Source: Eucommia ulmoides (taxonomy: Eukaryota > Streptophyta > Magnoliopsida > Garryales > Eucommiaceae). From it: a DNA stretch of 64,000 nt. Of this stretch, positions 33,444 to 46,910 are shown in pieces. Within the stretch, counting starts at the first letter, position 1; the number at the start of each line of letters is the position of its first letter. Position numbers and translations under genes: made by a program. Where the stretch lies: the NCBI GenBank assembly GCA_016647705.1, contig CM028338.1:11438240-11502239 (forward strand). Direction: 5' to 3'. The notes beneath the pieces were generated by a model that did no database searches, had not been told where the DNA came from, and saw only the letters and a list, made by a program, of their open reading frames with translations.

Positions 33444-36400
33444 ACCCTTTCCCCCTAAAAGAAATTTCGTCCCGAAATTTATCAACCAATAGGAATTAAT
33501 AACTTAATCCAATCATTTATACATCAGACGTGCACCACAAAGTTACATTTGTTACCCTTCATTCTAGACTAGTTGGTTTTTATGTAGGATCCCATAATCT
33601 AACGTCACCCTTAATTCGTAACCAACAATTTTTTGTTAATTTAATTCCACATCCATTGCAATATTTTTATTTGCAATCGTCAATATTATATCCAAAATCC
33701 AGCAGACGGGGTGCACCTTGGTTGGTAATACCTATTCCAAACAACCAGTTTGCGACATTATCTTCATTCATATTTACACCAACAATGCTCGCAACTAACC
33801 TCATAAGAAATAACTGGCTCAAACCCCACGTGAATTGGGTCGAGAGACTAACAATCATCGATTGCAGTATTTACATCGGAACTTCTAATAATCCCTAAGC
33901 GTTTTATATCTAGTACCATCATCCCATGTTAACTAATAAATCTTTCGCAAGATGTCCTTACGTTAAAATCTTCATAGATACCACCAAACCACATCAACCC
34001 GTATTAAAATACGTTAAACGGGTCATCTATAAAAATTTCTTTCATGCCTTCACATATAATCAAGTCCCTGGCAAAACTGCGTGCTTCAATTATGTTCCAT
34101 TCTACCTACTCATGCTTCAAACATATGTAAATATGGATCAAAGTACCTAACTACATTCCAACTACAAAATTTCAAGACATCTCAAAAGTCATTCGGGATA
34201 ATTCAATTTATCCTTCCCGCATGAGAGCTCAATGACCCTACATGCCGACTTCGCCTAATAATTAGTAGAAGATTAATACACCTAATTTAGTGTTTTTTGT
34301 TTCCCACTCCATATCCTATAAAAAAAAGTAACCACACCAGGCTGTTTCCAATTCTTGCAAATTTCCCATTTTCCTATCTCAATTTAGTCTATTTGACCGA
34401 AGTCATACATCCTTTTTTATACAACGTTTTATTCGGTATCACCTTGATCCCTGAAAAGGTATTTATGAGTTTAAACACATTCTATTAGCGCCATGTGATC
34501 CTCCTCGCTACCAGAAATTCCCAAATGCAACTCCTCAACATATCATTTTATATCTGAAACACATCTCTCGATTGACCATTAATCTACAAATAAGAAGAGT
34601 TACGAACTCTCAACTTGACACCCAAAGCAATATGAAAGCTCGACTAGAACATCAAAATAATTGTCAAATTTTGGTATTACAGTTCCTCCAATAGAGAAAT
34701 ATTACCTAGAACTAGCTACCCAACTTTCTATATTTATAACATGTCGATTTTATGACGGTATTTATTACATATAAAACTCACATTTCAAAATATCACCATT
34801 CAATACTGCATTTCGAATTCATCCGCGGATTGTTCATACAACATTGACTTAATTCGCTTTGATAAAAATTATCTTCCAATTACATTACGGCAACAACACT
34901 TACTCATTAATAATTCAACTATGAAAATACGGTCAATCAATTTATCCAAGAGCAACTATCAATTATTGGATGAATAAGTCACACCGACCTCTTATCCCAA
35001 CTTCATTCGACACTTATATTGAACCGGTGCCTCATGCAACTGAACAATCCTGCCAGAGTACACTTAACATACGAATCAAGACTCACCTTTCCATTCTGGA
35101 ATAGGTAAAGGCTTGCAATGACCCTCCTGGATATTAATACTCGACCTAAATTTTCGCTGACATACAAGTTACCTAACAACAAATTCTGCGATTTTTTTTT
35201 TTCATCTTCCTTCAAACCACCGATAATGCTTCCTCAATCTCGATATAGTTTGAGATCACCGGGGTGCATTGTATATATTGAAATACGTATTTCTTTAAGG
35301 TCTCTTTCGTTAAATGGGCATCATTAGGAACACACAGTCTATTTTCAACCATCAAGACTTCATCATTATTTCGGACACGATCGCTAGCCCTACGACCATT
35401 TCTCACTTTACCTCTAATCTTCCTCAACTAGACATCCAACCTCTATGCTTTTACAGCACAGTTGATCAATGTCGATTTCCAAAATCAGAATATCAAACAA
35501 TGTTGCCATCTGACCAATCGCCCATTACACTCGCAAAGTTACTTAATGCATAATTTAATGTGAACAACTTGAATGTACACAACCCGACTTACTAATTTTC
35601 GACTTAAAGCATTGGCTCCGACTTCGATCTTTCCTGAAAAATAAGAAATGGTGTAATTGTAGTCTTTAATAAAAAAAAAAAATCAACGCCTCTACCTCAG
35701 ATTTAGTTCCTTGTCGAGTGAGCAACTATTCCCAATTCTGGTGGTCGGTGCGTATCCCACAAATCTCGTCATACCGGTAAAATCACTAGAATGTCAAAAC
35801 AACTACAATCACTGCCATTTCCAAAAATTTAGAGTTCCAAGTACACTTTTCGGCCCTTCTCAATATAGCTTCAGCTTCCCTTGGATTCATGTGAATGCTA
35901 TTCCGTAAGATCACGGGTCCAAATTTACCACTCGATCCTGCCAACCTCACATTTACTGTACCTGGCATACCATTGTTTTTCTCGCATCATCAGCAACACA
36001 ATCTGGAGATGTTCTACGAGCTCTTCTCTACTCTCAATCGGATCACCGTTTCCCCCTCACGTCACAGTCCCTGGCCTCCAACAAGTAATATCCTACTCAA
36101 AATCTAACACCCTAATTTTTCGTAGTTGATTAAAGTAACCATCAATTTTAATCGATGAGTTACTAATACGGGGTCTTCATCAACACTATTCTATTTAGCC
36201 AACTTATTGAGTCGAACGTTCAATTTAATAAACTCATGGGACCTATTTTACAACAGCTACGATTATTATTCATGCTTACTAACACCCTGACAATTCCTTT
36301 CCCTAGCTATTACAATATCCACCGCCTAAACTGGCCCTGCCTGGTGCCCGATACCTGCGTAAAATATGCTGATATCATTTCTTTAACACCTTTCTAATCT

Positions 36401-36685
36401 CCTGAGCCAACTATCAAATTGACTAAAGTAATGATTATATCTTTTCCCAAAATACAAACTTTGATTTATCTGAGATTGAAAAAGTAACTTCGTTTTAAAA
36501 CAATCCCCCGACAACCCTATATTACTCATATGAAACAAACTATATTTATGCGCACCTACTAACATTACAAGCCCACAATTCTTGGCTACTTTCTATAGAT
36601 CAATCTCTATTACTATTGTTATGCTTACTAGTTTCACAAACTGTTGCTCTGTCTGCCCATCAACTTATAACGTACCATCTTTCTT

Positions 36686-36737
<52 letters not shown>

Positions 36738-37218
36738 CGCCACAGTTTGCTCACATCCTTATTTTCAACTAATACGAACTCTCCCTTTGTTTTTATAATT
36801 TGGTTTTCATAACCTTACTTAAATGTGTTCTGCAATACTACCGAGTATTTTAACAACTACTATATTAAGTGCTACTAATAGTTCTCAACACCTAGGAATA
36901 CGCATATGGTTGTTTCTCGTAGTACTCTCACAATCATGATCCACCCATTACCACTACCCTCAACCTAGCATCCCTTGAATCCATCGTCTGGAGATATCAC
37001 CACTTTGTCGCATCACTACTTGCTAACAAGACAACCAACCATGCATGACGCCAATACACCAACTAATGTAATGAAATAACTAACACTCACCCATCGACAC
37101 CCTATCTCATGTCCCCTACTGACTAGACGACTGCCACGTCCTCCTATCTCATGATTTTCTACTGACGCAACCACCGACAAGTCTACAGAACCTATAACCT
37201 AGGCTCTGATACCAAAAT
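33444..37218 (-). pseudogene. Chromovirus internal copy 1: RNase H and integrase remnants
   Basis: On the minus strand the order is primer site (37202-37214), about 1.2 kb without recognisable domain, then RNase H remnants: KFLEMAVIVVVL near 35800, TDH at 35741-35749, and IKDYNYTISYFSGK...ANALSRK near 35600-35680. Next is the integrase zinc region: ORF 35427-35212 with NRLCVPNDAHLTKE. A decayed integrase core end (LYKKGC...) lies near 34400-34460. The polyprotein end and purine tract are at 33444-33490. Frames change several times and stops are frequent. Gag, protease and the RT palm are not found; 3.8 kb is short for a full chromovirus interior. It would have encoded replication and integration enzymes. 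A 47-base T tract sits at 36688-36734. Confidence 0.72.
37202..37214 (-). other. Primer binding site of the chromovirus (initiator tRNA-Met)
   Basis: The minus strand reads TGGTATCAGAGCC four bases inside the middle LTR. It is a perfect match to the usual tRNA-Met primer motif. Only this copy remains; the other unit has lost it. Confidence 0.9.
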
Positions 37219-39933
37219 TGTCACAACCCGTCCCGGACACCCGTCATCCCGAGGCTGGCGTGACTACAACATGACATCACCAATACCCAAATAACCAAAT
37301 GAATGATAATATACATCCACTGTGTAATACAAACATCTATTATAGGGGACACACCCGTCCCGAAATTTTACTAACACAGTATTTATCCATGAACCTTTTA
37401 TAGGTTCGCCCTTGACAACGACTCTCAATCGCCTATATGACTCCATTACGTAGCTCTACCTAGTGCCCGTAGGGGACCGACTCCTAGCCGTGGTACCTGC
37501 GAGTGTACTACCTTCTTAGTAAAACATTTTTATAATAATAATAGTTTATTCTGCAACATCTAAACGGATCAAGATTAAATATGTAAACATTACGTAGCTC
37601 GTAAAAGTTTTCATAATATTAGCATTGAGAATAAAGCACTATATATAAGTTCTATGCAAAATCATTTAGTATACGAATCATGCCAATCACCATAATAAAT
37701 CACCTAGTATAAGCAAAATACCACATCTCAAAACATCCTCTCAAACAAACATACACTGGCCTGCCCTAGTGATCGTTTTAACCTCACGATCGGGAGTTTG
37801 CAACGGTACCGTACCATTCGTAGGATATGCCTTCCTACGAACACCCATCACTCCGCCGAAGCGGATAATCACTGCGCAGTATAAACGTTTAACATCACTC
37901 CACTGAAGCGGATAACATCACTCTGCCGAAGCAGATAAATACCATAGCATTGTCAAATTAATAACGTCATCATCAATTTACAAACCAATATTATCATCTA
38001 ATCAATATCGGCAAATCTCAACCATCATTCTCTATTTCCAAAACTGATTTTTAATCCAAAATCATATATTTCTTTTACGTTAAAACAAACGTTTGATTTT
38101 TACCAAAACCATTTTTCCACTCTCTTTTTAAACTACCGAATCTAATGAAAATCATTCTTAACTTTCTTTCGAAAACTATTGTAATCTCACGAAAATCCAT
38201 TTTTACTCACTCAACCTAAAACCTGCTTGATCCATATCGTCTTATAAAATCATTTAGTCTCAGTACGGCCATTTTATATGAAAATAATTTGGCAAGAAGA
38301 CAGTACACTCATCTGATTACCCATTTTCGAAAACTTTATCCGCCTATTCTCTACCGGTACTCCATTGCCTGCGAACCTAATAGTGCTGGGCCTAAATTAA
38401 TATTTTTAGGTAACAATAACCTAATCATGAAATGCGGGCCTTAATTTCCGTGATCTTTTATTCCCCGTATTTTATTATGAAATATTACCACTTAATTAAT
38501 GTTATTCCGTTACGGTTTATTATATCAAATTATTCATGTGAGTGGTCTCACTATTTTCTATCACTATATCCATTTAAACCATTAAATACATATATTAAAG
38601 AAGTTCGAGATTCTACCTTTCCTAGATTTCCCGATAGCTGCGAGATTGGATTTTTATTTTTATTGGGGGGGTTTGTGCAATTTCCTCTTCTTTTTTTTTT
38701 TCTCTTTTTTTTTTTCTCCTTTCCCGCTTCTTCTTTTCCTACTCCTGTTCACTGTTCTGCTGCCACCGCCGTCGACGAACGTCGGGTCACATCCTCTCCA
38801 TTTATCGCCTCTGTCGGCCGCCCATTCTTAGTCATTCACACACCAACCCACCCCCAAACACTAAACACTAAACACACGCATTCCCCGTCACAGTCGTTTG
38901 ATTTGCAACACATACACGACACCCACTACACACGCACGGACGGTCCGACGATGGTACCTATCTACACTCGCCGGAGGAGCACACACACACCATCAAAACC
39001 GAAGAACAGACACACACACACCCAACCGGACCTCAGAACAGAACTCACACACGATCATGCTCACCACCGGACCTCAGAACATAACAGAACAGCACCCTCT
39101 CTCTCTCTACTCTCCACTCCGGTGGCGACTACCTATAACAACCATAACCGCACAGAAAACACACCCACACACCCCTGATCACATACCCACAACTAAACAC
39201 TCACCTACACCCTCAGAATTCATACTCCCACTCACCGGCGACGACACCGTGACAATCGCCGGTCATCCCCATCGTCTGTGCACACACACATACACCAACA
39301 ATACTGAAGAATACACACACAGCAGGCGCCCACACACATGCTTGCTCTGCTCTCTCTAAACCACTCTTCGGCCAATTCCGGCGACGACGATGATGGTCAA
39401 ACACACCACCGCCACAGCTGTCGACGAACTCACTGACTGAACCCACCACATGCACCTACATCGCATCACACACACATACGGTGAACATTTGACAACCCCA
39501 CGCCGCCGGATGATCGACGGCCCACCGACTTCCCCATCGTCGGACGTCTTTCTCTCTCTCCTTTCTCTTTCTCCATCTTCGATTTCTCTTCCCTCTTCTC
39601 CCACGTGTGTGCATGTGTGTATATATATATATGGGTGAGGGATCGGCCACGTATCCTCTCCAAGTTCCATTTGATTACACGTTGCGGTTGTATATATATA
39701 TATATATATATATATACATGTGTGTGTATACACTGTAGGAAGGAAAATAGGGTAGGGTATTTATACTCATCCCGCCCTCCATTTGTTAAATCTTGAATTA
39801 AACCCAAATTAATATCTAATATTTTAAAATTTATAAATTGACCCCAAAAATATTTGAATCAAATAATAAATTATGCCATCTACAGTGTTATTTATTTATT
39901 TTTATTTTATTTCATTTTATTTTACTATATTTT

Positions 39934-39987
<54 letters not shown>

Positions 39988-40031
39988 AAACTTTTTTAAA
40001 ATACGACTTTAAAAAAAATCAAGATCTTACA
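37219..40031 (-). repeat. Middle LTR (LTR-M) of the chromovirus tandem
   Basis: TGTCACAACCCG to GATCTTACA, 2813 bp. It serves as 5' LTR for internal copy 1 and 3' LTR for internal copy 2. It retains the 240-bp segment between two (TA)n tracts that LTR-L lacks. A 248-residue ORF runs on the plus strand (38432-39178) but lies opposite to the element and spans low-complexity CA/CT DNA. Confidence 0.9.
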
Positions 40032-42259
40032 ACCCTTTCCCCCTAAAAGAAATTTCGTCCCGAAATTTATCAGCCAATAGGAATTAATAACTTAATCCAA
40101 TCATTTATACATCAGACGTGCACCACAAAGTTACATTTGTTACCCTTCATTCTAGACTAGTTGGTTTTTATGTAGGGTCCCATAATCTAACGTCACCCTT
40201 AATTCGTAACCGACAATTTTTTGTCAATTTAATTCCACATCCATTGCAATATTTTTATTTGCAATCGTCAATATTATATCCAAAATCCAGCAGACGGGGT
40301 GCACCTTGGTTGGTAATACCTATTCCAAACAACCAGTTTGCAACATTATCTTCATTCATATTTACACCAACAATACTCGCAACTAACCTCATAAGAAATA
40401 ACTGGCTCAAACCCCACGTGAATTGGGTCGAGAGACTAACAATCGTCCATTGCAGTATTTACATCGGAACTTCCAATAATCCCCTAAGCATTTTATATCT
40501 AGTACCATCATCCCATGTTAACTAATAAATCTTTCGCAAGATGTCCTTACGTCAAAACCTTCCTAGATACCACCAAACCACATAAACCCGTATTAAAATA
40601 CGTTGAACGGGTCATCTATAAAAATTTCTTTCATGCCTTCACATATAATCAAGTCCCTGGCAAAAACTGCGTGCTTCAATTATGTTCCATTCTACCTACT
40701 CATGCTTCAAACATATGTAAATATGGATCAAAGTACCTAACTACATTCCAACTACAAAATTTCAAGACGTCACAAAAGTCATTCGGGATAATTCAATTTA
40801 TCCTTCCCGCATGAGATCTCAATAACCCTACATGCTGACTTCGCCTAATAATTAGTAGAAGATCAATACACCTAAATTAGTGTTTTTTTTTTTTTCCACT
40901 CCGTATCCTATAAAAAAAAGTAACCACACCAGGTTGTTTTCAATTCTTGCAATTTTCCCATTTTCCTATCTCAATTCAGTCTATTTGACCGAAGTCATAC
41001 ATCCTCTTTATACAACACTTTATTCGGTATCACCTTGATCCCTGAAAAGATATTTATGAGTTTAAACACATTCTATTAGCGCTATGTGATCCTCCTCGCT
41101 ACCAAAAATTCCCAAATGCAACTCCTCAACATATCCTTTTATATCTGAAACACACCTCTCGATTGACCATTAATCTACAAATAAGAAGAGTTACGAACTC
41201 TCAACTTGACACCCAAAGCAATATGAAAGCTCGACTAGAACGTCAAAATAATTGTCAAATTTTGGTATTACAGTTCCTCCAATAGAGAAATATTACCTAG
41301 AACTAGCTACCCAACTTTCTATATTTACAACATGTCGATTTTACGACGGTATTTATTACATATAAAACTCACATTTCAAAATATCACCATTCAATACTAC
41401 ATTTCGAATTCATCCGCGGATTGTTCATACAACAGTGACTTAATTCGCTTTGATAAAAATTATCTTCCAATTACATTACGGCAACAACACTTACTCATTA
41501 ACAATTCAACTATCAAAATACGGTCAATCAATTTATCCAAGAGCAACTATCAATTATTGGACGAATAAGTCACACCGACCTCTTATCCCAACTTCATTCG
41601 ACACTTATATTGAACCGGTGTCTCATGCAACTGAATAATCCCGCCAGAGTACACTTAACATACGAATCAAGACTCACATTTCCATTCTGGAAAAGGTAAA
41701 GGCTTGCAATGACCCTCCTGGATATTAATACTCGACCTAAATTTTCGCTGACATACAAGTTACCTAACAACAAATTCTGCGATTTTTTTTTTCATCTTCC
41801 TTCAAACCACCGATAATGCTCCCTCAATCTCAATATAGTTTGAGATCACCGGGGTGCATTGTGTATATTGAAATACGTATTTCTTTAAGGTCTCTTTCGT
41901 CAAATGGGCATCATTAGGAATACACAGTCTATTTTCAACCATCAAGACTTCATCATTATTTCTGACACGATCGCTAGCCCTACGACCATTTCTCACTTTA
42001 CCTCTAATCTTCCTCAACTAGACATCCAACCTCTATGCTTTTACAGCACAGTTGATCAATGTCGATTTCCAAAATCAGAGTATCAAACAATGTTGCTATC
42101 TGACCAATTGCCCATTACACTCGCAAGGTTACTCAATGCATAATTTAGTGTGAACAGCTTGAATGTACACAACCCGACTTACCAATTTCTGACTTAAAGC
42201 ATTGGCTCCGACTTCGGTCTTTCCTGAAAAATAATAAATGGTGTAATTGTAGTCTTTAA
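40032..42259 (-). pseudogene. Chromovirus internal copy 2, truncated
   Basis: Aligns closely with 33444-35672 of copy 1, including the integrase zinc region ORF at 42017-41802 (NRLCIPNDAHLTKE) and ANALSQK just upstream. At about 42259 it jumps into the middle of an LTR. The RNase H upstream part, primer site and the first part of the LTR are therefore missing. Confidence 0.85.
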
Positions 42260-43769
42260 AACTATTGTAATCTCACGAAAATCCATTTTTACTCACTCAT
42301 CCTAAAACCTGCTTGATCCATATTGTCTTATAAAATCATTTAGTCTCAGTACGGCCATTTTATATTAAAATAATTTGGGAAGAAGACAGTACACTCATCT
42401 GATTACCCATTTTCGAAGACTTTATCTGCCTATTCTCTACCGGTACTCCAATGCCTGCGAACCTAATAGTGACAGGGCTTGAATTAATATTTTTAGGTAA
42501 AAATAACCTAACCATGAAATACGTGCCTTAATTTCCATGATCTTTTGTTCCCCGTATTTTATTATGAAATATTACCATTTAATTAATGTTACTTCGTTAC
42601 GGTTTATTATATCAAATTATTCATGTGAGCGGTCTCACTATTTCCTATCACCATATCCATTTAAACCATTAAATACATATATTAAAGAAGTTCGAGATTC
42701 TACCTTTCCCGGATTTCCCGATAGCTATGAGATTGGATTTTTATTTTTATTTGGGGGGTTTGTGCAATTTCCTCTTTTTTTTTTCTCCTTTCCCGCTTCT
42801 TTTTCTCCCACTCCTGTTCACTGTTCTGCTGCCACCGCCGCCGACGAACCTCCGGTCACATCCTCTCTGTTTACCACCTCTGTCGACCGCCCATTCCTAG
42901 TCATTCACACACCAACCCACCCCCAAACACTAAACACACGTATTCCTCGTCACGGTCGTCTGATTCGCAACACACACATGACACCCACTACACACGCACG
43001 GATGCTCCGACGACAGTACCTTCCTACACTCGCCGGAGGAGCACACACACACCATCAAAACCGAAGAACAGACACACACACACACACACACCATCGAACC
43101 TCATAACAGAACTCACACACGATCATGCTCACCACCGGACCTCAGAACATAACAGAATGGCACCCTCTCTCTCTCTACTCTCCACTCCGGTGGCGACTAC
43201 CTATAACAACCATAACCGTATAGAAAACACACCCACACACCCCTGATCACGTACCCACGACTAAATACTCACCTACACCCTCGGAATTCATACTCCCACT
43301 CACCGGCGACGACACCGTGACGATCGCCGGTCATCCCCATCGTCTGCGCACAAACACATACACCAACAATACTGAAGAATACACACACATATACCCACAC
43401 ACAGCAGGCGCCCACACACACGCTTGCCCTGCTCTCTCTCTAAACCACTCTCCGGCCAATTCCAGCGACGACGATGATGATCAAACACACCACTGCCACA
43501 TCTGTCGACGAACTCACTGACCAAACCCATCACATACACCTACATCGCATCACACACACATACGGCGAACATGTGACAACCCTACGCCGCCGAACGATCG
43601 ACGGCCCACCGACTCCCCCATCGTCGGACATTTTCTCTCTCTCCTTTCTCTTTCTCCGTCTTTGATTTCTCTTCCCCCTTCTCCTGCGTGTGTGCATGTG
43701 TGTATATATATATGGGTGAGGGATCGGCCACGTATCCTCTCTAAGTTCCATTTGATTACACGTTGCGGT

Positions 43770-43830
<61 letters not shown>

Positions 43831-44132
43831 GTGTGTGTATACACCGGAGGAAAGAAAACAAGGTAGGGTATTTACACTCATCCCCCCCTCCATTTGTTAA
43901 ATCTTGAATTAAACCCAAATTAATATCTAATATTTTAAAATTTATAAATTGACCCCAAAAATATTTGAATCAAATAATAAATTATGCCATCTACACCGTT
44001 ATTTATTTATTTTTATTTTATTTCATTTTATTTTACTTTATTTTTATTATATATATATATATATATATATATTATTTTTATTTTTTTGAAACTTTTTTAA
44101 AATACGACTTTAAAAAAAATCAGGATCTGACA
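42260..44132 (-). repeat. Right LTR (LTR-R) of the chromovirus tandem, truncated
   Basis: Begins within the LTR at the equivalent of about 31818 and runs to GATCTGACA, 1873 bp, followed by the AACTT duplication. It retains the two (TA)n tracts. Confidence 0.88.
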
Positions 44133-44870
44133 AACTTATTGGTAATTTAATAACCCATTAGAGTGCTATGAGAGAATATGAGGATGAATGAGAAAGAAAG
44201 TTAAAAAGGAAAGAGATATCTATTAAAGAAATGTGGGACAATACGTATTCCTTTAGTTTCAAATTGTTAAACAATGATGAGGAAACTCCGACGTTTGCCC
44301 TAGTTGCTAATAAGCTTTAGGTAACTAAATGTTCTAGTTCTTGTCATTTGGATTTTGATGAGTTATTTTATATTGATTAAAAACTATTGCATGATTATAA
44401 GAATTAGTGTTTTCAAATTGATCCTCTTCAAAGTACAGTGATTTCACTAAACAAATGTATGGAAAATTTCGAGGTAGAGAACATTGATTTTAAATAACAG
44501 ATTTCAAAAAATAAATCATGTGTTTTAGGAAAGGAAAATAAAGAATTAAAATCCAAAGTTTCAAATTTAGATTCCATTGTTCTCAAGTTCACAAATAGTG
44601 AGAATAATTTAAAAATGCTTTTGGAAAATTCTATAGGTGTTTTCAACAAAGCCGATCTTGGTTTTCAGAAAAATATCAAACAAAAGAGATTTCAAAAATT
44701 CTTTTTTGAAACTAAGAAAGTTGTGAAATGTTTTAACTATAACATTATGGGTCATACCATTAGCAAATATTTTTCGAAAGTATCTAAATGTAAGTAGGTA
44801 TGGGTTCCTAAAGGAACAAATAAGGCTCTAACTAACAAAAGCGCATCCACATAGATTGGGTACCATCTAG
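44133..44870 (+). pseudogene. gag: copia-1 gag, C-terminal part with degraded zinc knuckle
   Basis: Resumes LIGNLITH directly after the insertion. It continues with a Lys/Glu-rich segment (KENKELKSKVSNLDSIVLKF) likely to form coiled coil, then VVKCFNYNIMGHTISKYFSK near 44720-44775. This is the CX2CX4HX4C knuckle with the second and last Cys changed to Tyr. KVSKCK-VWVPKGT follows near 44785-44818 with a TAG between. The knuckle would bind the element RNA. Confidence 0.8.
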
Positions 44871-44919
44871 GAACCTTTTGAGGTGCTCCTCATAAGTTAA
44901 TCTAATAAACACCTATGAG

Positions 44920-45175
44920 CAAGGATAAATTGTTCCTAGGAGAAGGTTATTCTCAGCACATGACATGAGATGAAAGCTGAATTTATGTCTACGACACCTA
45001 AACACAAAATTCATGTGATTTGCAGAGAATATGCCATGAAATGTCATAATAAAATGGTCTTGTGGAGAGGAAGAACAAGACACTTCAAGAAATGGCCAGA
45101 ACGATGCTGAATAAGAATCGTCTTCCTAAACACTTCTAGACTAAAGCCATACACTAACTAAGCAAAATCGAGGAG
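44920..45175 (+). pseudogene. copia-1 protease and integrase scraps
   Basis: EGYSQHMT near 44943-44966 resembles the DSGCSRHMT protease site with the Asp lost. Within about 100 bases the frame reads NGLVERKNKTLQEMARTM-like integrase sequence near 45045-45105, then NRLPKHF. Nearly all of protease and the integrase core are missing, so this is a deletion junction. Confidence 0.65.
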
Positions 45176-45180
45176 TTGAG

Positions 45181-46440
45181 ATGAAAAATGAACCACAAAA
45201 TTCAAAGAATGAGAGGTCAAAAAGCGAAGATATGACTTTACCACATGCTATAAAGACAATATCAGGACACTTGGCAAAAGAAATCATTGGTAATTTTGAA
45301 AAAGGTGTAAGTACAAGACCCTTTCTTAGAGATATAATTAATATTTTTGTTTTTTCATCTCAAATTGTGTTTAAGAATATTAATGATGTGTTAACTGATG
45401 AGTCTTGGATCTCCCCGATGCAAGAAGAGTTGTTCAATTTCAGCGTAATAAGATGTGCTCTCTAGTTCGTTAGACCTGATTTACATCATATAATTGGTAC
45501 TAAATGAGTTTATCCTAATAAAAATGATTTAGTATTAGAAATAAAACAAGATTGGTAGTACAAGACTATAATTCAGAAGAGGGAATTGATTATGATGAAA
45601 CGTATTCACATGTGGTTAGATTAGAAGCTATTAGAATGTTAATCGCATTTGCATGTTCACGTCATTTTAAACTATATCAAATAGATATAAAGAGTGCTTT
45701 AATGATTGGTTTTCTAGCAGAAGAATGTATGTCGAACAACCACCAAGGGTTGAGAGTGATAAACTACCCAATCGTGTATTTAAACTTTGGAAGGCTTTGT
45801 ATGGACACAAACAAACTCCACGAGCTTGGTATGAGAGACTTAGCCGATATTTAATCGAAAATGGTTTTCGATGGGCTCTTAGTGACATTACATTATTTAT
45901 CAAACATAATGAGTCTGATATTCTATTAGTATAAATATATGTTGATGATATTATATTCAGATCTACTAATGAGGATTTTTGTCAAGAGTTTGCCAAGATT
46001 ATGTTGGTTGAGTTTGAAATGAGTATGATAAGAGAATTAACCTTCTTTCTTGGGTTACAAATTAAGGAAACTAAAGAAAGTATTTTTATTAATCAAGTCA
46101 TGTACACTAAAGAGTTATTGAAAAAATTTGGCTTGAATAGCGCTAAAGAATACAAAACTCCTATGGTAACAACTACAAAAATCGAAAAAGACGATACGGC
46201 AAAAATATCAATGAGAAAATGTATCGAGGTATGATTAGTAGTTTGTTAAATCTTACTACTAGTAGACTTGACATATTGTTTAGTGTATATTTATGTGCAA
46301 GATTTCAGTCTTGTTGTAAAGAATTGCATCTAACAACTGTCAATCGAACCTTTCGATATTTAAATGGGAGAAGTGATCTAGGATTATGGTATCCTAGGGG
46401 GAGTAACTTTAAGTTAACTAGTTACTCCAACATTGATTTC
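45181..46440 (+). pseudogene. copia-1 reverse transcriptase
   Basis: The start region reads KTISGHLAKEIIGN and DESWISPMQEEL at about 45250-45435. It is followed by YNSEEGIDYDETYSHVVRLE (45561-45620), EQPPR and LYGHKQTPRAWYERL. The palm motif YVDDIIFRSTNED (about 45939-45977) is intact, with a TAA three codons upstream where Gln is usual. Then ELTFFLGLQIKETKES and NQVMYTKELLKKFGL follow. At least two frameshifts separate these parts. The enzyme would copy element RNA to DNA. It is well preserved for a dead copy, suggesting more recent insertion than the gypsy element. Confidence 0.88.
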
Positions 46441-46910
46441 ACCTGATACAAAGTTGAACGTAAAAGCACAAGCGAATCATGTCATTTTTTTTAACATGCT
46501 TTGGTTTCTTGGTCTAGCAAGAAATAAAACTAGATTGCCTTAACTATGACTGAGGTAGAGTATATGGAAATTGAAAAATGTTATGCTCAAATTCTATATA
46601 TTAAGTAACAATTATATGATTTTGGAATATGTATAGAGGAGGCCCCTATTTATTGTGATAATAAAAGTGTTATAAGCTTATGTAAGAATCCGACACAATA
46701 CTCACGAACTAAGCACATAGAGATTCGACATCATTTTATTTGTGATCATATTCAGAAAATAAATGTAACTATTGAATATGTCGACACCTCTGATCAACTT
46801 CTTGATATTTTCACCAAACATCTAGTTGAAGATCAATTCGTGAAAATTATTTGAGGTTTAGGTATGGTTAGGCATAACGATAAATGCCTAGAGTGATGTT
46901 TTTGGTTCTC
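46441..46910 (+). pseudogene. copia-1 RNase H
   Basis: Continues from YSNIDFT (usual YSDADFAG, so the first Asp is Asn) through VSWSSKK, TEVEYMEIEKC, IYCDNKSVI and RTKHIEIRHHFI to DQLLDIFTKHLVEDQF. Glu and the DNKS Asp remain. Stops follow near 46500-46610. The end at about 46895 is in the usual place before the 3' UTR. Confidence 0.82.

Larger units (their letters stand above)
30839..44132 (-). mobile_element. Chromovirus-like Ty3/gypsy tandem: LTR-internal-LTR-internal-LTR
   Basis: Three LTR copies (30839-33443, 37219-40031 and truncated 42260-44132) alternate with two internal copies (33444-37218 and truncated 40032-42259), all in minus orientation. The whole is bounded by a single AACTT duplication. 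Orientation is set by the tRNA-Met primer site complement at 37202-37214 and by the purine tract CTTTTAGGGGGAAAGGG at the other end of each internal copy. The TAAATTTCGGGACGAAATTTC motif just inside that end is a familiar 3' pol ending of Del/Tekay-type chromoviruses. Gag and protease are not recognisable, so the element is non-autonomous. Confidence 0.88.

Noticed and set aside
36582-36812. Phe-rich ORFs
   Set aside because: Translation of a 47-base T tract; no gene.
38432-39178. 248-residue ORF on the plus strand of the middle chromovirus LTR
   Set aside because: It is opposite to the element, runs through CA/CT low-complexity DNA, and the other two LTR copies break the frame at different places; conservation reflects LTR copying only.
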